64,000 nucleotides of DNA from NCBI GenBank assembly GCA_013397795.1, contig VZTJ01004191.1:62001-126000 (forward strand). Direction: 5' to 3'. The stretch is from Orthonyx spaldingii (lineage: Eukaryota > Chordata > Aves > Passeriformes > Orthonychidae). Under the pieces are notes generated by a model. It made no database searches. It worked only from the letters and a program-made list of their open reading frames with translations, and was not told where the DNA came from. Position numbers and translations under genes: made by a program. Positions 48,038-61,600 of the stretch are shown here, one piece after another (the stretch's first letter is position 1; each line of letters opens with the position of its first letter).

Positions 48038-51000
48038 CTACAAATCTGCATCAACCATTATACAAAGTAGTTTTAATCCGGTCTCAAAGACTAATTGCTA
48101 CGTGTATCTGTTGCTCTGGTTTTAAAAGATTGTATAAATAGCAACACTGGAATAGCTTCAACGTGAGATGTCGCAAATCTGCTCTATTTGTGGCATGAGA
48201 CACAGAAACAACATCAAAACCAGGTTAGTTTTTTATATGCACAGCCAAAAAAGCTTTGCTTGATCTCGTTTGACAGAGTGACACAAGTAGGCTACTGTAA
48301 GGTTAAATGCTATGAAACCAAGACAAAACCTCCAGAAAAACCCCTCAGACCAAAAAGGAGACAGATCTATGGGAGCAAGCAGAAGTTGCAGTATAAATAG
48401 AAGAAATCAAACACAGATAGCCATGGGACAAAATGACATTGAATTATTTTGGACTGGTTTTGCCAAAGAAACTGAAAGCAAAGGGAGAGAGCTGAGTAAA
48501 ACATTTCTCTGAAAAAAAGTATCAAGAAAGGCAGGGACTTTTTTTCTTGGCAAGAAAGCATTAGGATTTGGAAGGATGCAGAGAGAGTACAGAGAGAGTA
48601 CCTCCCTTTATTTGTATTTTAGAAGAGTTCCAGAAGGCTGAGCCTTGAGTTTTGGCAATATAAAATGATCTAAGAATGGGTAGGGTGAAAAAGATGACAG
48701 CAGTTCCTGGAGCTGCGGAGCACGTAAAGGCTCAGCACTGATCTTGGTCTGAAACCTTCGGGTATCGCTGTGTTGCAGATGGGGTGATAACAATGATAGT
48801 CCTTTAATTTCATCATTTGCCCCTTAATTTTAAGTGTTAATCTAGAGCAAATAGAGTTGAAGATTTGTTGCAATAGAGAAAAAAGTGACGGTTATTTCAG
48901 TGACAGAGGAGGTCACTTGGCACTGGAGCCAGTACTGGATGTATCCAGTGCAGATCAAACTTGAGGACCATTCCAGCAGCTGTTGTTCAAGCAGAAGAGT
49001 CTGAGGCTGCTGCTTAAGAGAGAGAATTGCTTGTGCTTAATTGTAAACATTCTTCTTTTAACTTCCTCTTTGCTTTTTCCTTCCTCTAATTCTTCCAGCT
49101 TTTTTGCGCATTGATTTCTCAGTCTCCAGTTAAAATTGCCATGTAGGTTAAGAGCTATATTTGTAGTACAGTAATTGTATCCTGTCTTAATATGTGTGTG
49201 TACCACTACATCTGTAAATTTATATACTGTTAGCCTGCCATACCATTATGAATTGAAATCAGTCAATATTCTTGAAGGCTTGATTCCTGGTCACTTCCCA
49301 TGACTGACTGACTCCCGTTGTTCTGTTTCTTTGCTTTTCCCGAAGCGTTAAGCGGGCAATGTATGTCAGGCTCAGGTGAGCACATCCCATATGCTCCTTG
49401 TCCTGTGTTGGCAGGAGATGAGCATTGACAAGTCACTCCAGTAACACTCACTTATTCCCCAGTGAGCTGTTTGTGCTCCCCTCAGTACCCACAAAATTGT
49501 TCCCTTTTTTTTCCCCGCTGTCCTTTCATTGCTTAGTGGAAGAAGTAAGTAGATGTTTCCCTATCAAAACCCTATTTATCCCTTGTATTTCAGCATGTAA
49601 AACACTCACTACAAGAACTGCTATATTCTCATTCTTGTAACCTGCAGCTTTGGGAACTCGGAGCCCATGAACCAAGAGCACAGATGATTCAGAGTTGGAT
49701 ACAGAAAAAATAGCAATAGGCACTGGTGATCACAGGCAAGATATTTAGCATGCAAAAGAGGATTTTGAGTAAACAGCTCCATCAGAAAATGACAGATTTG
49801 TGTACTACAGCAATTGCTAAAACAGTGGGGAGTGGGTAGCCTGGCTATTTATTTCTCTGTTAGATAATCTGCAGGTTATATGGATGAAAATATGGTAATT
49901 TTGCCCTACAGAAATTAAGCTTAGTTTCAGAGTCTGATTTTCTGCTGCAGTCTATATTTGATGAACGACCTTAGTACTATATTCTCAAAATGGAACCATA
50001 CTGTCAGTGAAGAAGTGCAATGGACTTACTGGATTTATAATTTCCATCACCATTTTTAAAATTACTGAATCTATTAAAATACTGGTTTTTAATTCTATAC
50101 CTGAATTTCCATTATTCTAGATGATGACGCCTGCTTTGGTAACACACCAGGCTTCCAGTCTAAAAAAATCAACTTTGCAGTTTATGTTGCCATTTTAATG
50201 TGTCCTAAACTTATCCCAGCTTTTCTGTCTGTAGAGAAAAGAAGCATTTTTCTTTAGCACCTCACAAACACACTGTGTGTGTGTGTATATAGGTGATATC
50301 ATACCCTAAGAATGGTTCCTCTTTACAGATGAGCATTTTGAAAATGCAGCAGAGATCTTTTAATCCTGAGAGGTATGAATATACCCCCAGGCATAAAAAA
50401 CTTAAATAGCGTTAAAAACATTTTCCAAACCAGTTTGCAAGTTTTCGTGGTGACAGATGTTGTTGAAGTGGTTAACTTCCTGTACTGTATTCATCTGAGC
50501 ACAGTTAAAAATATGCCCATTCTAGAAGACACTACATGGTAATAGGAAAGTGATTCTTTCAACTCTCTTGAGTACTGCAGAGAACTGACAGTGTAAGAAA
50601 GTGTCCCAAGAAGGATGTCAGGATTAACCTATAGTTTGTAAAGCGGTTTTTGGATCTTCCTGGATTAAAAAAATTATGCAACTGGTTTTTATTTCAGCAT
50701 TTATTTCCTTGTCCTAGTTTAAGCGCTATGAATTGGCAATGAGTTGGGTATGGCAGAGGGAAAAATCAAGTAAGTCATAGTATAGAGCGGGTAGAACCAT
50801 CCCTATGATGTTTAAACATTTTGTCACGGTGGATCACTTCATTGTTTACTTGAGACAAGGAGAACCATGTATAGCCATAATATTATTATAAGTAAAGAGG
50901 TCTGGAATCCATTAGGCAAGCTGCTGGCTGCTCTGCCAGTGCTGTGCAAGGATAGGGAGGAAAATCATTAATCTCAGGAGCATCCAACCCCATTTGGACT

Positions 51001-54000
51001 AATGTTGCTTCGTGCTGTAGTGTGTGGATTTTGCAGCCCAACTAATGCTGATTTCTTCTTCAGCATGAAAACCATCTGAGGGCTGCCCAAGGCCTGTGTG
51101 GGCTGAAGGTCCTGGTGGATGCACCTTCCGCAACCAAACGCCGTCACAGCCCGCGAGTGACTGAGCTCACGCAGTGCTGGCCTCTCTCGTGGTGGTTCCT
51201 TCAGGTCACGGCTGAGGGGCACGAGCTGGGCCCTTCCACGCTCACTGGCCTGAGGGAGAACCTGCAGTCTGGTTACCTGAGCGAGCTTTAACAGCTGGAC
51301 ATGGAGCCGCAACAAGAGCAGGCAAATTATTTCTACTGCTCAGCAAAGTAAAAGCCAGGGAGGTGATAAAATGAAATATTGCAAGTTGGGGAATCAAAAT
51401 TCTGACTGCTGAAACAGCTTGTTCTCACAACCGTGGGAATATTGTTAATTAATAGTAATTAAAATGGTCAGACTAGAAAGCAAGATCACATTAAGAAGTG
51501 TGGGCCAGGGTTGCTCCAGGTTCTCCATGGCTGTGTTGTGTTCCGGATGTAAGAGGGAGACCTGATCCCTCTGCCTTGCTCTGCTGATGTTAAACTCCTC
51601 CTGACCTCCATCAAGGATGCAAATCACAGGGAATAAATACTGTCTTGAAGTCCAACATTTGCCTCTGTGTTCTCTGCCTTTCTGCACCACAGCAGGCAGA
51701 GGCAATGTCTGTGATCACACACATGCTCCTTGACTCTCAGTTTCAGAAACCTGCTGCTTGTCTAGAATCAGGAAAGGTATCAGCCCAGCAGGGTTAGCCC
51801 CTGTTATTTCCTTTACACAGCTGGAATGGATTAGGCAAAGGCAAGTCTGTTTTACTTTCCCTTATTAAATGCTGGAATCTGCTTTTGCTGTGAATTCCTC
51901 TGGGGCACATTGTCTTTTGGACAGCAAATAGAATAGTTTTTAGCCTGCTGCTATTCACCTGCTACTTGACACCTCTTCAGATGACTACCAAAGCACCAGA
52001 CAGAATACGGTCTATAAAAATACTGGCAGAGTTTAGGAACCAGCAGGTAACTGAGCATGTCCACAGAAACTGTACAAAAAACACATAAATATTTTGCTGA
52101 TGGCTAAGAAGACTGAGAGAATTCACTGTGATACCAAATTTTTAAACAGGATGTAGACTATCACTGCAGTGCTTCCTTCAGTGAGTTCTAAGAGCTGCTG
52201 CTGCAGTCTTGCCTGTGTCATGGGACATTGGTGCTGCAGTGGGTCCACCAAAATCATGAGCCATTGTGGTGACAGAGGAGTTTGTGCAGAGCCTGCTCTT
52301 GATACAAGTTATTTACAGTAAGCAGTGGGGAAAAAGCTGCCTCCTTCCATTTTAAGTAAATAAGAAAGATCTCAGTTTTACATTTGCAAAATTACTTCGC
52401 TGAACAGGAATAGGATACTGTTACTTTTAAAGATGCAAAATTTTGCATCATAGGGCAAAACACAGTTTTTATTTAGAGCCCCTACCTCGACTTTTATATT
52501 GTACTCAGACTAAATATGGCAGAGCACCGGTAGTTGTTTGGGTTTTTTAAAAAAGATGGAAAGAAATAAAACTGAATACTTACATTGTGCTTTTATGAAG
52601 GAACTTCCTGGGAATTGACATCATCTTGAAAAACCTGTTTGGTAACAAACATTAGGCGTGTCAGGCACCATCTACTATTATCTACAGGTCTCCATTCCCT
52701 TTGGAATATACTGGGTTAGAATAACAGGTATTGTTGAATGTATTTTCTTCTAAATATTCTTACCTTGCCTGCTGGGAACCGCGTAACTGTAAAAATAGGA
52801 ATTAGCTCTACCCCAGCCCAAACCAGCACTTCAGGGCAGGGAGCCAACAGCACAAACACACAGTGGGCTTGGGACCAAACACCTCAAAATCTGCAGTGCT
52901 CCCAGTCTTTTTTGCTTGCCTCAATACTACAACACACAAACAAATTGGGAGATTTTGGGTGTATCATTTGCATTTCAATAATTCAAGAGACATAAGTTTA
53001 CTGAGTGCCTGCTTGCTTTCTTCCTTGTATTTAGAGATTCACTATTAGCATGTGAAGCTAAGGCAATATACGAAGGTTTTGTCCACTTCAGTCTAAATCT
53101 TTGTCACATTGATATGCACAAACTGCAACTTTTGTTGCAATATGTACACAATATGTAGTGCATATTGTTCATTTCATGCCATATTCTGCTCTTCCCTTGG
53201 CTCCATAAATTATAGACCCCATATCACACCACTGATTTCTCTACATTCTTAACTTCAGATTCACAGGATGTGGGCTGATTTGTATGCCCTGTTTTAGCTG
53301 TTTCTCAGCCTTTTCATTGAGTTGGGACTGTTGCACTCATCAGCTTCAAGAAAGTCTTTATTTTAAAGGGACTGTACAGTTGAAGCAGTTTAACTTAAGT
53401 ATGGTAATGAATTGTGAGAAAATAGGAGGACAAAAGCCAGTGGTTAAAAGGTTATCTGTGTACTATTGCTGAATGAATTCTGCATACTGAGAAATGAAAT
53501 TTAGTAAAATTACTGGAAACCAGATCTGAACATCTTGCATATCTAAATTTTCTCATCTGCCCAGGATAGAATTTTTTGCAGTGAGATCATTACCTGATCT
53601 CCAGGCTACAGATCTTGCATGACACCACTGAAGTAGCAGATAGCAGCATAAATTTCATGTGAAATCAGAAGACTCCAATTAAGCCCACAATTTCACTGAG
53701 TAATGTCACAACACTGTAGCATCACGCAGGAAGGAGTGTGACATCCCAAATTCTATCAACCAATTCCATCTCTTCTGTCACAATAGAAACCAGTAAACTC
53801 TATAAATATTTTGGTAGTTACAGAAGTCCTACCCCTTGCATCCTCTTAGGTGTCAGATGCTCAATAGTAATTTTAACAGCATGTGCATGTTTTATGCATT
53901 TTAAATATGCAGAGAAAAATAAAATAAGCTCCTCATTTGGGTTCTGAAGAATGACAGAGAAACTTCAGCATCAGCCAAAGATATTTCCAGAAAGAATAAA

Positions 54001-57000
54001 AGGGGAGGTGTTGAGGAGCTGGAGTTAATGATCTAAACAGACAAGCCTTACTTTATGCAAAGTGGCAATGAGATTTCTAAGAAGGAGATTTAGTGTAATT
54101 CATTGTTCTGTACTGAAAGAAAGCACTTTTCAAAAAGAAAATAGAATGTAGACAGGATATTGCCCATCTTCGGTAGCTTATGCTCCAGAGAACTACTTAA
54201 AATACCTGCAAAACAAATATCTGTGTACACTTGGTGCTTTTAACAGAAGTGAGAAGGAAGAAGAAAAAGCAAGAGTCTCTGAAGTAAGATAGCATTGCTT
54301 TCACCTTGGAAAATGAACTCCCAATGTATATTTTGGATGTCAAAAAACAAGTAACTCCCTAAACTCAAGGAGTACAAGGAGAACAAGAAGGTAATAGAGC
54401 TGAAGATCCTGTGCTGACCTATTTATTATTCCCAGAGTTATTATTAAACAAAAAGCCATATGTAAGGTATAATCCCTCTGTGGGGTAGCAGAAGATCTTC
54501 TAAGTAAGCTAAAATTTCTGTATGAAATGATGGCATATTATGGCATAGCAGACATTAATGAAATCATCAGAAACTTATGTGATAATGCTGAAGGCAGGAC
54601 CATAAATGTTAACTGTGTCAGACAATTATTGTCAGTGAGAGCCAAGGTCAGGAATCTACCACATCATTACTTTTATTGTCCCTGTCCCTGATTAGATCAT
54701 GATGAAGACAACCACAGTAGTAATTTCATCAGAAAAGTGCTGAAACATGTCTGTGTGACCTTGGTTTTATAATGATGTTTCACTGAACAGTTAAAGAAGA
54801 GGCCAGAAATTAGACACAGTTTTTCATCATTAGCAAGATATCAGATATATCTTGGCTGTTTAAGTCCCAAAAGCAAAATAGATCAAGAAGCATTGAAATC
54901 TGACTCATTTTACTCTTCACTGAGACATGAGGGAATGCTGATGTCCATCAGCAATCAATTTTCAGAAACTTAAAAGGTTTTGGGGAAGTTACATGATCAA
55001 CACTGTCATAAATACATATCCACATACATCTACAATTCACTGCAGAAAAAAAACCATGCCTCTGAGGAGGGTTTGAAATCCACATAAAAAGTTTCTTGGA
55101 AATTTGCAGTACTGAGGAGATAAAACCAGCTTAAGACATGAAATGGCAGGAATACGACATGTCACTGGAACACAATTAAAAAGGCTGCTGATGTTAGTCC
55201 CACATCAGGTGATAACATGGTCCCAAAACAGAACAGGTGAGGCACGTTCCTTCAAGCAACATGGAAATGATTTTAATCAGCATAACACTCTGTGGCCTCC
55301 ACAGAGCAGCAGCAGAGGAATTATTGGTTTAAACTTGGCACCTATCATAATAAACAGGAGGGTAAAAAAGACATGTGAAAAGTGGTTATGCGTGAAAATA
55401 AGCTACCTCACTTCACTTCCCAATAGAATTGTCTGTTTCCTTTATGTAGGGGGAACTTTTACTTGGACTCCACAGAATCTCAGAGGTGGAATTGAAGTGA
55501 CTGGGGGAGACAGAACTATTGACAGGAAATGGAAAGGTGCAATGGAATTAAAGGCAGCAATGGAAAGGTGTCTGCACAGCGGTTCACAGCAGAAAAATGA
55601 CTGTGGGGCTCAAATCTGGAAGGGAACAAGGTCCACCTATAACTTTTCTTCCTGAAGGACTCCTCTTCAGTGAGGAGTTTTTGCGCAAAGGAGTTGTCCT
55701 AGTTACAGAAATTGTGTGTATTAACGAGCTGATCATACCCCTGAGCTGAATTCTGCTGAGCACACACCACACAGGCTGCTGGAAATCATGGCTGTCACGT
55801 GGAAAAGGAACTGTGGCGAGCTTCATCAAGAATTACAGTAAATTAATTAAACAGTCTTTAACTATATTCTTCGTTGATTAGTGATACAGATTTTAATCAC
55901 TCACGCAGGGAAGGGAGGCAAAGTAATTTTCTATTGCATTCACACTCTTTGGGAAGTGGTGAGTCACAGGGAGCTGCTGAACCCAGCACCTGTTACCTGC
56001 TCATCCCCAGCACAGCTTCACCAAAAACGTTCTGGAGAAATTGTGACTGGAAGGCAGCCAGAGATCAGCCTTTCACTCACCAAAAACCTCCCAAACTTCT
56101 CTCATGCTGCTCAAGTTAACAGCAACCAGAACACCTGCTTAATTTGCATTTTAAGACATTTTAAAGAAAATTACATGACAGACTGAGAGGTGACTCCGTA
56201 TTTGTTTTTAATATTCACTGAAGCCTCTCAGAGCATAACAAAAATAGGCATCCCAATTAAAAAGAGCCCCAGTGTTTGCATGAACAATAAAAGAAGACAA
56301 AAAATGTGGAATGCATTTTTGTGGGTGTGTTAAGAATATTGCCTAATTGAGATGCTACTGAAGAAAAAAAAGGAGGGTTGGTTCAGCCTCAGGTTGACTC
56401 TTCCTGCCTTTTCCTTGGCAATACATAAAGCAAAAGTAAAACTACCTGAAGCAGTCCAACAACCATACTTGGCTGCAAGGGGCAGGTTTTGAAGGAGTTA
56501 GAGACAAGTGAGAAAACAGGAAAAAACCCACCTTATTAAGCATTAGGATAGTAATGAATAACCCCTATCTTCCCATTCTGAGTCCTGATCTTGCAGTGTT
56601 TGTTACACTAATAAATTCCACCTGTGAGGGCAATAGCTGCCTCAGTTTTATTTTTTTCCCTTTATTCTAGTTAAATAAGTGCAAACATGGTCTGGAATGT
56701 TTAAGAAAATTAGTAAAAATGAGCTAGGGGATTGTCTGGCTTTATCTTTCTCAGAGGGTGCTGGCCATAGCTGGAGTTAGTGCAGTTAGTGTGGGAGTCT
56801 GTCAGTCCTTAGCAGGTTGTGATGTGTTTATCCACACAGTGCTGGGGTGAGCCAGTCAGCTCCTGGTGCTTCCGTTGGACAGAGGAAATGGAAAACTTCT
56901 CTGGGTACTGAGGGCCCCACTGAAAATATTTGGCAACACTGCCATTATTCTAAATCATATAAAATTTTGTAATGGTTGTGTAGTAAGAGCAAGGGGGTAA

Positions 57001-57972
57001 CAGCACAGCTCTGTCTCCAGTGCTCTGTTGTAGGCACTGCTGATAGAGAACATCCTGGAACTGTTTGAAATACCCAGTAATACAACACGTAGCTCCCACC
57101 ATCAGCTTCCTACACAATATGATGGCTAAACAAGCAAATGGAATTCTGGAGCACACGGAGAGGAGATGCCAATTCAAAGTAGGGAGCTGTTGTCTCACCA
57201 GTAGTGGTGGGATTGCTGGAGGGAAACACCACCTTCCCTAGGGCCTGTAGCAGAAAAAATCCTAGTGACAGATGGGAAAGCTTTCAGAAAGAGCTGTAGA
57301 GCTTATCTGACTTGTGGAAAGTTTGTCAAACTAAGGGGTTTAAGAGGCTCAAGGCTAAAAGAACATTAAAAGGCAATTTGAACTCAGTCTGTAAATTCTT
57401 CATGGCAAGGAGATTTCAGATAGTAGAGGACTGTAGCAGAGACAGAAAAATATCCAATACCTGGAAGATCTAATTATACAAATCTTTACTGGAGATAAAG
57501 AGCAGGACTAAACTCAGTCAATTTAGCCATCTAAAAGTCCTGTTACCCTCACTAACACATTGAAAGAGGCATTTCCAGGGGTTATTCATTCCACCTATCT
57601 TAAGATGGATGAAATGGCTTGGAAGCCTGGCTTGATTAATTTTTTTCACATTGTGCTGGAAGATGAGTTTATAGAAGTAGTTTATCCAGCTGAAATTTGC
57701 CAGTGGGACTCATCTCCTCCAAATGTGCGTTTCTTTTAAAGCTGGCAGTTGATCAAGGAAATGTCTTGAGATGCAGCAGAACACCCATTACTTGTGATTT
57801 TAAAATTGGCAAGGGAGCTTGTGGGATATAAGCAACAGTAGGAAGAATGGGAAGCTAGGTCTGCACAGCTGGCCAAAGAAACAGACCCTAACAGAATGGC
57901 TCTTCAAAAATCTGGTTTATCTGGGGAATGGGTGAGGCTGCAGTCACAGAAAACTCACACCAACATAAGTTT
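48038..57972 (+). other. Intronic or intergenic DNA; no gene seen
   Basis: No recognisable exon or named repeat. It holds a short tandem AGAGAGAGTAC at about 48580-48602, a (TG)n tract at 50274-50287, and a CG-containing patch at 51115-51310 of unknown nature. A 170-codon + strand frame at 55143-55655 shows no domain I know and is compatible with chance. Confidence 0.5.
50274..50287 (+). repeat. (TG)n microsatellite
   Basis: Seven TG units are followed by TATAT. Confidence 0.85.
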
Positions 57973-58668
57973 TCATGGAACCATTAGGCTGGAAAAGACC
58001 TTTTAAAGTCCAGCCATTCCACTGCCACTGCCAAACCCATGTCCCCAAGTGCCACATCCACACGGCTTTGAAATCCCTCCAGGAATGGGGACTTCACCAC
58101 TGCCTTGGGCAGCCATGCTAGTGCTTGACAGCCCTTTCAGTGAAGAAATTTCTCCTAATATCCAACCTAAACCTCCCCTGGTGCCACTTGAGGCATTTCC
58201 CTCTTGTTTGTTACCTGGGAGAACAAATGGATCCCCACCTGTTTTCAACCTCCTTCCAGACAGTGCTAAAGAGCAATAAGGTTCCTCCTGAGTCTCTTTT
58301 ACTCCAGGCTGAGCCCCTTGCCCAGCTCCCTCAGCCCCTCCTGGTGCTCCAGACTCTTCCCCAGCTCCATTCCCTTCTCTGGACACGCTCCAGCCCCTCA
58401 GTGTCCATCTCGCTGTGAGGGGCCCAGCACTGCCCCAGGATGTGAGGTGTGGCCTCAGCAGTGCCCAGCCCAGGGGACAGTCACTGCCCTGGCCCTGCTG
58501 CCACCCCATGGCTGGCACAGCCCAGGGGCCATTGGCCTCTTGCCCCCCTGGGCACAGCTGGGCTCATGTCCAGCCGCTGTCCCCAGCACCCCCAGGGCCT
58601 TTCCCAGCTTTCAGCCCCTCTGCCCCAGCCTGGAGCTGCAGGGCTTGGTGTGTGACCCAAGCATCACG
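57973..58668 (-). mobile_element. CR1 LINE, about 700 bp, antisense
   Basis: On the + strand the element starts TCATGGAACCATTAGGCTGG and continues through CCCCAAGTGCCACATCCACA, CTCCAGGAATGGGGACTTCA, TATCCAACCTAAACCTCCCC, CTTCTCTGGACACGCTCCAG and GCCCAGCACTGCCCCAGGAT. This is the well-known reverse-complement reading of CR1 from its 3' end back toward the C-terminal part of ORF2. It is much GC-richer than its surroundings and accounts for all the long open frames on both strands here. Stops and indels make it a dead copy. Confidence 0.9.
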
Positions 58669-61600
58669 TTTTCCCATCATGCTCACTGAGCAGTCAGAAA
58701 ACACAAACCAACAGCTGCACATCAAAACTCACACAATGCTCTTCTCCAGCTGTATCACCCTCTGCCATTCAGGACTGCAGGGGACAAACATGTGGCCTTC
58801 TTCCTCCCCACCTCTTCCAATAAATGCCTGATTATGCAGCTGCTGCATAATAGCTGCTGATGCCAGTGGGACTGTGTGGTGATTGCATAATCACTCCAAA
58901 GAATGGGAATCTCTGGGCAAAGCCTCATGTCGGCACCACCTGCCCAGTCCTCATCTCTCAGGTTCTGTGGGTGCAGGGAGCCAGTGGTGGTAGCAGCACT
59001 GAAGAGGTGAAGATTATTTTTGTATGTAACAGGCATCCAACTTTTTGTGTGGAAGTGCTGTAAGATTAAATTGGACACAAGAGCATCCAGCAGTGGGGTG
59101 TGTTACAGTGTGTGCATGTAAAAGCTGCTGTTGGATTAATCATCCTGAATTCTTACAGCCTTTCTGCCTCTCCTCGAGTGTTAAGGTGCACACCTGATAG
59201 CTGCAGTTATCACTGGGCAGTTCTAAGGAGCTTAAATTTCTGTATGAAAAAATGAGCATACAATAGATCCACAATATGAAATGTGCACACGGATGCAAAA
59301 AAAAAAAAAAAGAGCAAATAATGAAAAATAACATAGAACAAAATGAGAATAACCCACCAGCTGGCAGTCACAATGGTTCACAACAAAAGATTTCCACGCT
59401 TCATAAATTATCATTCAAACCATGCCATACCACGTGGAATTCCTCAGCGCTGTGACACCAACCAAGCACTGTTTTTCTCTCTGTGTGACTCAAGAAATGC
59501 TGCTCTGCAGGGGTCATACACTATCACTGAGCCATGCACGGAGTTCCTGCTGCAGCCAAAGGACATTTGATAGCCCAGCAGACCCACATCTAGATGCAGC
59601 TGTGAGACAATTTAAAAATGATAAACCAGTCACAATTCCACCACTGGCGTCAAAACATGTTTCTGTATGAAACCAGCCACACAGCTCAGATAACCACAGA
59701 AGAGAAACTGTTTTCTTGCCTTCTGCACTTTGCTAAAATTGCCCAGGGTCCTTGGGCTCTTCTCTTTCCACATCACAACACACCTCAATTTCTCCTATGA
59801 CTTTTTTACATGGGAAAGAGGGAAAGGGGAGGGAAGAGAGAAGAAACATTTCTGCATAAAATTCCTTTCTAACATAGTTTCCAGTATGCAGTGTTCTAAC
59901 CAATGATGCTGTTGTGGGTGTCACCCTTCTAACTGCAAAGAAACAAAATTAAAAATATTTATTACTTCTCTGATTATGTGCAAGGAAACATACACTGGAT
60001 CTACAATAGGAAGCCAAACAAGAACCAGATTAAATTTCAAAGGCTTTACTCCTATTTATTTTAGCTGTTGATAATTTTGTTAATGCTAAAAAGCAGTTCT
60101 GCGTTCTTTTTTGAAGTATCTTCAGAAACTTACTTTAAAAGAAATAGTTTAAATTTTCCTGCTGCTAGAAAAGCCACACAAACTCACTTGTGAAAAGAAA
60201 AATGTACACACAAAGAACAGTTGCAGGAAACACGACTGGTTTCGTCCTACAATGAAAGCTCTCAACACAGTAATTACTACATATTTTCTCTTGAGCTCTG
60301 ACTCAGACTAGCCCTCTTAATATTGAAAAGTGGGAGCAGAAAATAAAGCTCTTTGGTAAAAAGAATAACTAGTTCAAAAAATACTTTTTCTCACATGTCA
60401 TTAATTCTTATTTTATTTCCAGAATTGACAGGATTTCCTGCATTGTGTAGAGGTAAATAAAAAAGCCAATTTAACTTGGAGAAAACACACAACTCTGGCC
60501 TAAACCACAGGTTTGGTGCTCAAAATTCAAGTGCTGAAACTGATTCCTGCCTCCTAAATAGATGGTTGTGCAGCTGGAGCAATTTGAGCCTCCGGCAAGG
60601 CAGAGGGAAGCAACACATGCATCTTGGCTCAGAAGATTGGTCATACTCAGGAGAGAAAAATGGAGATGGAAGAAAGAAAAAGGGGGTAACTTATTTAGTC
60701 AAACGAAGTGCAAAGGCTGAGAAGCAGTTCAAGCACCCAGAGGGGCTCCCTGGTTGTTGGAGGCCAGCACAGGAATTGGGCACCTTCTTCTTCCTCCACT
60801 GCTCTGCCCCCCTGCCCCTGCAGCACCCACCCTCCAACCAGGGGAACAAGAGCCTGGAGTATTTCTTAGTGATCCAGCTGGGGTCCAGTTTAAGCAATAT
60901 ATTCATTTGATTTGCTTTGTAAAACAACGTTGCCGCCTTCTTTCAAACAGAATCTGGAAGAAACTCTTGTCCTGCTTCTAACATAAGTCCCCTAAAATCT
61001 CAGTTTTATTGACTTCTGTGTGCCTTAAAAGAAGTCAGCGCCTTGAAGCTCTGCAAATGGCACCAGAACATTTCAATCTAATATTTGGCTGACCCCTTTT
61101 GCCCTTGCAGCATGTTTCAGCAGTTCAATTTCTACAGAAGTGGTTGGGTTTTAGCCTCTGTTGGACATCAGGACATGCTAGAGAGCAATGTTAATAGATT
61201 GAATTTTGCTGATTCCTAGATGGCAAAGAGCGTTAGGGCAAAAAGATCAGGATAGTCACCTGGCGTAGCTGGCCTGAGCTGTTGTTTAGCTCAGTAGGTT
61301 ATTCTTGAATTTTACAAAGAAGCTATGCTACAACTGTATATAAAATGTCAGAGATTATCTACAGGCACTGTGGGCCAGATAAATAGATACATAAATAAAC
61401 ACATGCATTCCTTACATCTGGCCACATTTCTCCTTCACTCAGTAACTTTTCTGTACTTTTAATGTCAAGGTACAAACCACATTGTCCTGTATAACTGAGC
61501 TGCATTTACCCTCAGCTGTAACTTGCAAAGATCTGGTAAAACACTTAGAATTGACCATCCCCATAAGCAAAGATACTCTGAGCTACACTGAGTACAGTTT

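Noticed and set aside
57973..58831. Frames of 123-171 codons on both strands
   Set aside because: They lie mostly within a recognisable antisense CR1 copy and are by-products of its GC-rich sequence.
60476..60910. 144-codon + strand frame near the candidate last exon
   Set aside because: It starts 54 bases after the candidate acceptor, but the spliced frame would already have stopped at TGA. No homology is evident.
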